A program made the position numbers and the translations under genes. Under the pieces are notes generated by a model. That model saw only the letters and a program-made list of their open reading frames with translations, was not told the origin of the DNA and did not search any database. Shown here one piece after another: positions 1 through 4,988 of a stretch of 8,784 bases of DNA. Source of the DNA: Paracoccaceae bacterium (GTDB taxonomy: Bacteria; Pseudomonadota; Alphaproteobacteria; Rhodobacterales; Rhodobacteraceae); contig WFTU01000212.1 of the NCBI GenBank assembly GCA_015485375.1, forward strand, positions 1-8,784, given 5' to 3'. Every line of letters begins with the position of its first letter. The stretch's first letter is position 1.

Positions 1-477
1 GCAGGAGACCGAGGCCACGATGATCACGTCGTCGCGTTCCAGCAAGGCGCGGGTGGCGGAGTGGCGCATGCGGTCGATCTGCTCGTTTATCTGCGATTCT
101 TTTTCGATGTAGGTGTCGGAACGGGGGACGTAGGCCTCGGGCTGGTAATAGTCGTAGAAGCTGACGAAGTATTCGACGGCGTTTTCGGGGAAGAAGGATT
201 TCATCTCGCCGTAGAGCTGCGCCGCGAGGGTCTTGTTGGGGGCGAGGATGATTGCGGGGCGCTGCGTGGCCTCGATCACCTTGGCCATGGTGAAGGTTTT
301 GCCGGTGCCGGTGGCGCCGAGTAGCACCTGGTTGCGGTCGCCGGAGGTAACCCCCTCGACAAGTTCCCTGATGGCGGTCGGCTGGTCGCCGGCCGGCTCG
401 AATTCCGTGTGCATGACGATACGCTTGCCGCCTTCGAGTTTCGGGCGGTCCAGACGGTAGTGGGTAGAGTCGGTCAT
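1..477 (-). CDS. uvrB: UvrABC excinuclease subunit B, N-terminal part (cut by window edge)
   Basis: UvrB is the ATP-driven damage-verification subunit of nucleotide-excision repair. It is loaded by UvrA and then recruits UvrC, in the cytoplasm. The first 159 residues are visible and contain the family hallmarks: a GDQP motif at 30-33, the Walker A loop GATGTGKT at 54-61, the APNKTLAAQLYGE helicase segment at 79-91, the aromatic beta-hairpin YDYYQPEAYVP at 108-118 that clamps one DNA strand, and VASVSC at 154-159. Compared with the E. coli protein, the start carries roughly a dozen extra residues before the conserved core, as is usual in alphaproteobacteria. The ATG at 477-475 shares four bases (ATGA) with the stop of the upstream membrane-protein gene, so the two are probably co-transcribed and translationally coupled. 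The rest of the gene lies beyond position 1. The frame is intact with no sign of decay. Confidence 0.98.
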   Translation of the reverse strand, partial: MTDSTHYRLDRPKLEGGKRIVMHTEFEPAGDQPTAIRELVEGVTSGDRNQVLLGATGTGKTFTMAKVIEATQRPAIILAPNKTLAAQLYGEMKSFFPENAVEYFVSFYDYYQPEAYVPRSDTYIEKESQINEQIDRMRHSATRALLERDDVIIVASVSC

Positions 478-1385
478 GCAGGTTTCCTGAGGGCGTGATA
501 GGCGGCGGTTGCATAGATACCTAGCGCTATGGCGGTGGAAAGCAAGGCAATGGGCCAGTTGCTCTCGATCCAGTCGTAGCGTTTCCAGCCCTCGGTGGCG
601 AGGATGGCGGTGATCAGCGGGGTGATCAGGAACAGCATGTGGCGGCCGGCCCGGCCTTTGGGCGGCAGGGTCAGGCCGGTGCCGGTGCTGCGACGGCGCA
701 GGATGGCGATGGTGGGCAGGATGACGGCGGGCAGCACCAGATAGGCGGGGTTGAGGGTGGTCAGCATGCGGGCGGCCCACATCAGGGTGGTGAGCGCCGC
801 GAGGATAACCAGTTCGCGGCGTTTATAGGGATAGTGCTGTGGCAGGTGGTCCAGCGCGATATTGGCGAACGGAACCGCGAGGCCAAGCCCTACCAGATAG
901 GCGTAGGTGAGTTCGTCGGGAGGCATGGTCCCGCGTTCGATCACCCAGAACTGCGCCCAGAGGCCGAACGAGAGGCCAAGGGCGACCAGCAGCAGGATCT
1001 GGCGCGAGAGACGCCAGTGCGCGCTGTTGCGGACCACGGCGAAGACCAGAACGGCGGAGATCAGCGCGTGCCATGACATGGCGGTAAAGGGGATGGTGAA
1101 CGGCAGGGCACCGTAGACGGTTGTGACCACCACGCCCTCGATAATCCAGCCGAAGATGGAGCCGAGCAGGAACAGGCTGACCCAGCCGCGCACACCCAGC
1201 CATGCGCCGAGTGCGAGGCAGACATAGCTGGTGTAGGCGTAGAACAGCCATGTCAGCGGGATCTCGAAAGGCTGGAGCGCCTGCTCGGGGGTGGCGTAGA
1301 ACAGCATTTCCGAAGCAACGGTCATGATCGCGCCGACGGCCAGCGCGATGGCTATTCTGGTGATCCATGAATCGGCGGTGGTCAT
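474..1385 (-). CDS. Polytopic inner-membrane protein of unknown function
   Basis: I do not recognise this 303-residue protein beyond its being an integral membrane protein. Hydrophobic stretches suggest nine or ten membrane spans, at about residues 8-27, 42-62, 68-90, 104-119, 128-150, 158-178, 190-207, 211-229, 249-265 and 276-297. A basic, proline/glycine-rich loop (about 230-248) separates the last two from the rest. A distinctive block near 78-110 includes FGWIIEG (acidic residue E83 inside a span) and MSWHALISA, which are candidates for a functional site. No ATPase, transporter-signature or catalytic motif is apparent. The ATG is supported by a purine-rich ribosome-binding site (AAGGGGG at 1400-1394) eight bases upstream. 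The stop overlaps the uvrB start, so this is the promoter-proximal gene of a two-gene or longer unit. The link to DNA repair may be positional only. Confidence 0.85.
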   Translation of the reverse strand: MTTADSWITRIAIALAVGAIMTVASEMLFYATPEQALQPFEIPLTWLFYAYTSYVCLALGAWLGVRGWVSLFLLGSIFGWIIEGVVVTTVYGALPFTIPFTAMSWHALISAVLVFAVVRNSAHWRLSRQILLLVALGLSFGLWAQFWVIERGTMPPDELTYAYLVGLGLAVPFANIALDHLPQHYPYKRRELVILAALTTLMWAARMLTTLNPAYLVLPAVILPTIAILRRRSTGTGLTLPPKGRAGRHMLFLITPLITAILATEGWKRYDWIESNWPIALLSTAIALGIYATAAYHALRKPA

Positions 1386-1406
1386 TGCGTATTCCCCCTT
1401 TGTTCT

Positions 1407-1434
1407 ATTGTCGCAGGTCGGGGCGAAAATGCAA
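1407..1434 (-). promoter_or_regulatory. Weak candidate sigma-70 promoter for the membrane protein-uvrB unit
   Basis: On the minus strand TTGCAT (1434-1429) and GACAAT (1412-1407) are separated by 16 bases. Matches to TTGACA and TATAAT are three and four of six. Transcription would start close to 1400, giving a very short leader that begins at the ribosome-binding site; this counts against it. I saw no better -35/-10 pair before this gene. I also saw no SOS-type palindrome that I could defend. Confidence 0.2.
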
Positions 1435-1452
1435 GGTTAACAGGGGGTAAAC

Positions 1453-1511
1453 ACTTTAGGTTGTGTTTTATTGTATTTTTGCAATTTATTGGTATTTTTC
1501 TATTGCAATTG
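1453..1511. other. AT-rich intergenic tract with repeated short words
   Basis: About three quarters of these 59 bases are A or T, in strong contrast to the GC-rich genes on both sides. The words GTATTTTT (1473-1480 and 1492-1499) and TTGCAATT (1479-1486 and 1503-1510) each occur twice, so part of the tract is an imperfect tandem duplication. It lies in the divergent region between the membrane-protein gene and the NDUFS4-like gene. It could be a promoter UP-type or nucleoid-protein binding element for either. No coding potential is visible. Confidence 0.5.
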
Positions 1512-1539
1512 CCCGACGACTCGCCTTAAGGTTTATCTG

Positions 1540-1625
1540 CAAGCAGCAAGTGGCCGCCAGTTGGATACGAAACAACCAACCCCACCCCTCGCTCCCTTCG
1601 TGTCGGACTGGCGGCTGACTGCTTG
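1540..1625. repeat. Long imperfect palindrome (possible structured leader, small RNA or REP-like element)
   Basis: Two nested stems close on each other. The outer stem pairs CAAGCAG (1540-1546) with CTGCTTG (1619-1625), seven perfect pairs. The inner stem pairs 1553-1569 with 1599-1615, 17 positions with one mismatch and two G-U pairs, beginning with a perfect nine-base GCCGCCAGT arm. They are joined by a small asymmetric internal loop (1547-1552 and 1616-1618). The 29-base apical loop is C- and A-rich on the plus strand and G-rich on the minus strand, where four G-runs of two to four bases occur. No run of T follows the stem on either strand, so it is not an ordinary intrinsic terminator. 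It begins 174 bases upstream of the NDUFS4-like start codon. Confidence 0.6.
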
Positions 1626-1654
1626 AAATCCCCCTTTCCTGTCAAAGCCGCGCT

Positions 1655-1682
1655 TGCGCTTCGCTGCCGGATTGGCGATAAA
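1655..1682 (+). promoter_or_regulatory. Weak candidate promoter for the NDUFS4-like gene
   Basis: TTGCGC (1655-1660) and GATAAA (1677-1682) are 16 bases apart. The TTG core of the -35 is kept, which is often the best conserved part in alphaproteobacteria, but the -10 is poor. Transcription would begin near 1689, a few bases before the ribosome-binding site at 1701. If this is the true promoter, the palindrome at 1540-1625 would lie upstream of the transcript rather than in its leader. Confidence 0.22.
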
Positions 1683-1700
1683 CAGGCAGGTTAGACTCAC

Positions 1701-1705
1701 AGAGG
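1701..1705 (+). promoter_or_regulatory. Ribosome-binding site that fixes the NDUFS4-like start
   Basis: AGAGG lies eight bases before the ATG at 1714. The same frame is open further upstream to a TTG at 1654, but that codon has no comparable purine-rich site. The extra 20 residues would also not belong to the family, so ATG 1714 is preferred. Confidence 0.6.
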
Positions 1706-1713
1706 TTCCCGAT

Positions 1714-2025
1714 ATGTTGGCTCGCATTTATCAACCCGCCCGCAATGCCATGCAGTCCGGTCAGGCAAAGACCAGACACTGGGTGCTGGAATTCGAACCC
1801 GAGGACGCGCGCGATCTGGACCCGCTGATGGGCTGGACCAGCTCCGACGACATGAACAGCCAGGTGCGGATGCGGTTCGACAGTCAGGAAGCGGCCGTGG
1901 AATTCGCCGAGGCCCACGGCATTCCCTATCAGTTGCAAAAGGCGCACAAACGCAAGCCGAATGTTCGTGCGGCAGGTTACGGCGAGAACTTCGCCGCCAA
2001 CCGCAAGACGGTCTGGACGCACTAG
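1714..2025 (+). CDS. NDUFS4-like accessory subunit of respiratory complex I (ETC complex I subunit)
   Basis: This 103-residue protein is a member of the family related to mitochondrial NDUFS4 (the 18-kDa subunit of NADH:ubiquinone oxidoreductase). It binds the peripheral arm of complex I on the cytoplasmic side and is thought to stabilise it; it carries no cofactor. The family signatures are clear: ARIYQPARNAMQSG at 3-16, W23 and LEFEP at 25-29, DPLMGWTSS at 36-44 followed by QV, and the C-terminal YGENFAANRK-WTH block at 89-103. The length is normal for alphaproteobacterial homologues and there is no targeting peptide. It stands alone on the plus strand, away from any nuo genes in the window. 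It converges with the TPR-sulfotransferase gene, whose stop is 39 bases away. Confidence 0.95.
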   Translation: MLARIYQPARNAMQSGQAKTRHWVLEFEPEDARDLDPLMGWTSSDDMNSQVRMRFDSQEAAVEFAEAHGIPYQLQKAHKRKPNVRAAGYGENFAANRKTVWTH

Positions 2026-2055
2026 GGCCGATACCGGCATACGCGGCACCGGCCC
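2025..2055. terminator. Weak hairpin between convergent genes
   Basis: GGGCCG (2025-2030) can pair with CGGCCC (2050-2055) directly after the stop of the NDUFS4-like gene. A plus-strand T-run follows only at 2069-2073, already inside the end of the opposing gene and 13 bases from the stem. On the minus strand no T-run follows. It may slow convergent transcription, but it is not a textbook intrinsic terminator in either direction. Confidence 0.28.
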
Positions 2056-2064
2056 GAATTGTCG

Positions 2065-4209
2065 CTACTTTTTATATTTGTATTTCAATGCCTTGACGAG
2101 CGGCTGTAGCTGCTCTTCGTATTTGCGCCAACGTTCGACAGAACTGGAGTAAACCGGTTTGCGCACCTGCGCGACACTGGCGGTTTTGACCGGACGGCTG
2201 GAGTTGTAGAACGCCAGACACTGGTCGTCCCACTCCAGATCACAATGGGAAATCAGGCGTTTGGCCTGTTTTTCCGTATCGGCAACTGTGTCCTCGTAGA
2301 CGGCGTCGATCAGAACACCCTTCGGCAAAACCTTGTGCCAGTGCTTCATCAGGTCTTCATACATCAGGTAGTAGCGGCCGAGTTCTTCGAGATCGTAACT
2401 GTGGGACATGTCGTCCTTGAACAACTTGGTATAGGCCGAGAGGCAGGTATCAACCGGATTACGCTTGGTGTGGATAAACTTGGCCTTCGGGAAAATCGTG
2501 TAGAGCAGGCCGACAAAGTAGTAGTTTGTCAGCAGCTTGTCGGTTATGCGGCTTTCGCCGTTCGACTGCTCGGTCACGAAATCAAGGTAGTTTTGTCCGA
2601 CGGAGCGGAAATGGTTTTCACTCATTTTCCCGACCAGCGCCGGATAGCGCGGCAGGGCGGGGAAACGGCCTCGCAAGCCGTTCAGGGACTGGCTGAAGGT
2701 TTTGATCTCGCCGGCACCGTAAACGTCCGGATGGGATGAAATGATCTGCTCGGCCAGCGTGCTGCCGGAACGCGGCATACCAAGAACGAACACCGGTTTT
2801 TCGGTGTCCAGCCCCTCGAACGGCAGGTTCTTGAAGTAATCGGCGTTGAAGGTTTCCTTGATGCTGGCGAAGAAGCTGGCGACTTCCTCCTCGTTATAGT
2901 CCAGTTGCGCGCGCTTCATTCTGGCGCCGGTCTGGATATGTTCAAAGGCCTCCTCGTAGCGGCCGACGTCTCCGAGCGCCTTGCCGATGGCGAAGTGCAT
3001 GCCCATGTACCGTTCGGAATCGGGGTTTTCGGCCTCCACGAGGATATTTTCCATATTCTCGAGCAGGTCGGGCCGTTCGTCGAATTTTATCAGGTCGGCA
3101 ATGTTGGAGTAGGCGCCGAAAGCCTTGGGATTTTTCTCCAGCGTATGTTCGAACTGCGTACGCGCATCGTCCATGCGGCCGATCGATTTCAGGGCGATAC
3201 CATAGAAATTGCGCGCTTCGACGTTGTCGGGATCCAGTTCAATCGCTTTTTCGAAATTCCGGATGGCGTCATCATACATATCCAGATCGTGGCTGATCTG
3301 GCCGAGAACCGTGAAGGCCTCGATGCTTTCGGGCTCGTCCTGAAGGGCCATCTGGCAGGCCTGCTGCGCCTGGTCGTGATTGCCCTTGCGCAACTGCACG
3401 CGCGCGACGGTCAACAGGATCGGAACGGTTTTGACACCGGCCTTCAGGCCATCGTCCAGAACCCGCAGCGCCTCGTCCAGATTGTCACGGGACATGAACA
3501 GGGTGGCAAGATTGTTGATCGCTTCGGCATAGGTGCGGTTCAAGGAGAGGGCCTTGCGATAGCAGAATTCGGCTTCCTCGTAGCGCTCGTCGGCGCGCAG
3601 GGCCGAGCCCATGTTATTGTAGGCTTCCGGATAGGCCTCGCGCAGTTCCACGGCGCGTTCATATTCCGCCATTGCCTCGTCATTGCGTTTCAGAGCACGC
3701 AACGCGTTGCCGAGGTTATTGTGGACTTCGGGATAGTCCGGCAGCAGTTCGATACACTGTTCGTACTTTTTCACCGCTTCCTCGAAATCGCCGCGGTCAA
3801 AACACAGGATACCGTAGTTGTTGTAAGCCTGTGGGTATTTCGGATCCAGCTCGTTGGCTTTTCTGAAGGCTTGTTCGGCCTCGTCCAGATTGCCGGCGTT
3901 GCGCTCCAACTCTCCGAGGTTGGAATAGTAGTGTGCGGTCGGGTTGAGTGAAATCGCGTTTTGTAGGCCCTTGCGCGCCTCGTCTTCCTTTTTCATTGCC
4001 AGAAGGATCACGCCCATCATGGCATGGGCCTCGGCCAGACGCGGGCGCTGTTTGATCACCTGAAGGCAAAGCTTGTGCGCCTGCGGAATGCGCCCCTTGG
4101 TATAGAGATCGGCAATCTGGTTTAGGACGACCTGAACCGGAACCGGTTTTACATTTTCACCTTGCGGCGCTTTACCGGCCTGCGGGTTACCCTTTGCCTT
4201 TTTGCTCAT
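2065..4209 (-). CDS. TPR-repeat protein fused to a PAPS-dependent sulfotransferase domain
   Basis: This 714-residue two-part protein probably acts in the cytoplasm, since it has no signal peptide or membrane span. After a Lys/Gly/Pro-rich start, residues about 27-362 form roughly ten tetratricopeptide repeats. Several have the form YNNxG or HNNLG (130-133, 163-166, 197-201, 231-234). Residues about 470-700 are a sulfotransferase domain (Sulfotransfer_3 type). The 5'-phosphosulfate loop is at 473-484 (FVLGMPRSGST, with R480, S481, G482, S483 and T484). E501 in GAGE sits where tyrosylprotein sulfotransferases keep their catalytic Glu. R583 and S591 in TKRNPVDTCLSAY match the 3'-phosphate site. 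It would transfer sulfate from PAPS to a hydroxyl; the acceptor is unknown, but the TPR array suggests a protein. ATG 4209 is chosen over an in-frame TTG at 4257 because AGGAG precedes it at a good distance. It may be co-transcribed with the IalB-like gene 79 bases upstream. Confidence 0.93.
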   Translation of the reverse strand: MSKKAKGNPQAGKAPQGENVKPVPVQVVLNQIADLYTKGRIPQAHKLCLQVIKQRPRLAEAHAMMGVILLAMKKEDEARKGLQNAISLNPTAHYYSNLGELERNAGNLDEAEQAFRKANELDPKYPQAYNNYGILCFDRGDFEEAVKKYEQCIELLPDYPEVHNNLGNALRALKRNDEAMAEYERAVELREAYPEAYNNMGSALRADERYEEAEFCYRKALSLNRTYAEAINNLATLFMSRDNLDEALRVLDDGLKAGVKTVPILLTVARVQLRKGNHDQAQQACQMALQDEPESIEAFTVLGQISHDLDMYDDAIRNFEKAIELDPDNVEARNFYGIALKSIGRMDDARTQFEHTLEKNPKAFGAYSNIADLIKFDERPDLLENMENILVEAENPDSERYMGMHFAIGKALGDVGRYEEAFEHIQTGARMKRAQLDYNEEEVASFFASIKETFNADYFKNLPFEGLDTEKPVFVLGMPRSGSTLAEQIISSHPDVYGAGEIKTFSQSLNGLRGRFPALPRYPALVGKMSENHFRSVGQNYLDFVTEQSNGESRITDKLLTNYYFVGLLYTIFPKAKFIHTKRNPVDTCLSAYTKLFKDDMSHSYDLEELGRYYLMYEDLMKHWHKVLPKGVLIDAVYEDTVADTEKQAKRLISHCDLEWDDQCLAFYNSSRPVKTASVAQVRKPVYSSSVERWRKYEEQLQPLVKALKYKYKK

Positions 4210-4218
4210 TCTGTCTGT

Positions 4219-4223
4219 CTCCT
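4219..4223 (-). promoter_or_regulatory. Ribosome-binding site that fixes the TPR-sulfotransferase start
   Basis: AGGAG on the minus strand ends nine bases before the ATG at 4209. The longer reading from TTG 4257 has no such site, and its 16 added residues look non-coding. The shorter protein is therefore preferred. Confidence 0.65.
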
Positions 4224-4242
4224 GCCCTCGGGGCTTCAGTAT

Positions 4243-4262
4243 GCCGGTGTTTGGCAACCGGC
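4243..4262. repeat. Small perfect inverted repeat between the IalB-like and TPR-sulfotransferase genes
   Basis: GCCGGT (4243-4248) and ACCGGC (4257-4262) form a six-base perfect stem with an eight-base loop. It lies 26 bases downstream of the IalB-like stop and about 20 bases upstream of the sulfotransferase ribosome-binding site. No T-run follows on the minus strand. It could be an mRNA processing or stability hairpin within an operon, a weak attenuator, or chance. Confidence 0.35.
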
Positions 4263-4288
4263 GATAGCGTCAATTTCTGATGCGGGCT

Positions 4289-4816
4289 CTATTCCTTGCC
4301 GTCATTCTGCTGGAAAAATGCGTAGGCATCGCTGAAACCGGTCAGGTCAAGCGACACCTTGACCCGGCCGCGGTTTATCAGCGTATAGATGACCTCGAGT
4401 GTGTCCTGTTTGATCATCGTATCCGACCAGGTATCGGCAAACTCGGTCACGCCCAGGCAAACTTGCCGGATACACTGGCGGAAGGGGATGATTGCCTTGT
4501 CGCCGTCAGGCAACCCCACGGAAATGTCCTGTGCCAGATTGACGTTGACCGGAGTGCGCAGGATCGCGCGTTCGACGCCGTCCGGTCCGGTTCCGACGGA
4601 CCATGAAAAGGCGAATACGGCGCGCTGGCCGTCAGCCGCAGGTTTCTGGAAAGTTTGCGAAAGGGTGCAACGGTTGGCCTCTCCGTCCTTTTGCACGCAG
4701 TTTACCAGCCAGGCACCGAAAGTTTTCTGGATACGGGTTTCTGCCTGTGCACCTGTGGCGAGGGCCATCGCGATCAGGGCAACAGTGCCGAGATATGCCA
4801 GAGGGGAAAGTTTCAT
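4289..4816 (-). CDS. Exported IalB-family (invasion-associated locus B) protein
   Basis: This 175-residue protein has a clear Sec signal peptide: K2, a hydrophobic core at about 5-21, and likely cleavage after ATGAQA, at 25/26. The mature part fits the IalB family, named from Bartonella, where the protein is tied to erythrocyte entry. In free-living alphaproteobacteria the family is common and its role is not settled. Family features include FGAWLVNC (33-40) near the mature N-terminus and two closely spaced cysteine pairs, C40/C50 and C115/C120, which suit periplasmic disulfides. It also has the segment LPDGDKAIIPFRQC before the second pair. AGGAG at 4827-4823 lies six bases before the ATG. 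The upstream autotransporter ends in its own terminator, so this gene should have its own promoter, probably read on into the sulfotransferase gene. The family name should not be taken as evidence of pathogenicity here. Confidence 0.93.
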   Translation of the reverse strand: MKLSPLAYLGTVALIAMALATGAQAETRIQKTFGAWLVNCVQKDGEANRCTLSQTFQKPAADGQRAVFAFSWSVGTGPDGVERAILRTPVNVNLAQDISVGLPDGDKAIIPFRQCIRQVCLGVTEFADTWSDTMIKQDTLEVIYTLINRGRVKVSLDLTGFSDAYAFFQQNDGKE

Positions 4817-4827
4817 CTAAAGCTCCT

Positions 4828-4912
4828 GAATATACCGTATGTATTCCCGATGCTGCCTGCGAGGGATATCCTCCCCGTTCGGCGACGACCTTTACATCGG
4901 TTAACATACATC
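4828..4912 (-). promoter_or_regulatory. Probable control region of the IalB-like gene, promoter not resolved
   Basis: The stretch between the autotransporter terminator and the IalB-like ribosome-binding site must hold the promoter if the terminator works. Two sequence patterns are visible. The hexamer TACATC (plus-strand reading) occurs at 4893-4898 and again at 4907-4912, a direct repeat with a 14-base period around GGTTAACA. An imperfect palindrome, GAATA (4828-4832) with TATTC (4842-4846) plus an inner TAC/GTA, abuts the ribosome-binding site and contains a TATATT-like element on the minus strand. I found no -35 with a convincing TTG core. Confidence 0.3.
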
Positions 4913-4927
4913 CGGTGTTGGTGTGTG

Positions 4928-4968
4928 AAAAGACCGGGGGGCGACATGAAAATCAATGGCGCCCCCCG
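4928..4968 (-). terminator. Strong intrinsic terminator of the autotransporter gene
   Basis: A perfect nine-base GC stem pairs CGGGGGGCG (4935-4943) with CGCCCCCCG (4960-4968). Three further pairs (CAT with ATG) lie inside one mismatch, around an eight-base AT-rich loop. On the minus strand the stem is followed by GTCTTTTC (4934-4927), and it begins 20 bases after the autotransporter stop. A short TTTT also follows on the plus strand (4969-4972), so it may work in both directions. Confidence 0.85.
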
Positions 4969-4988
4969 TTTTCCCTGGTCATTCTCTA

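Noticed and set aside
61..460. Two short plus-strand frames at the left edge
   Set aside because: They are antisense to uvrB, whose Walker A and beta-hairpin motifs establish the minus-strand reading.
1540..1650. A possible tRNA gene, suggested by the nested stems
   Set aside because: No four-arm cloverleaf can be drawn. A TTCGAATC-like T-loop and a plausible anticodon arm are missing on both strands, and the long inner stem with a 29-base loop does not fit a tRNA.
1533..1727. A 64-codon minus-strand frame in the divergent intergenic region
   Set aside because: It runs across the palindrome and the NDUFS4-like ribosome-binding site, has no recognisable content and reads like translated non-coding DNA.
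2905..3951. A 348-codon open frame on the plus strand, antisense to the TPR region
   Set aside because: It mirrors the TPR codons (repeated Leu/Ala/Glu bias) and resembles no protein family. The minus-strand reading has clear TPR and sulfotransferase motifs.
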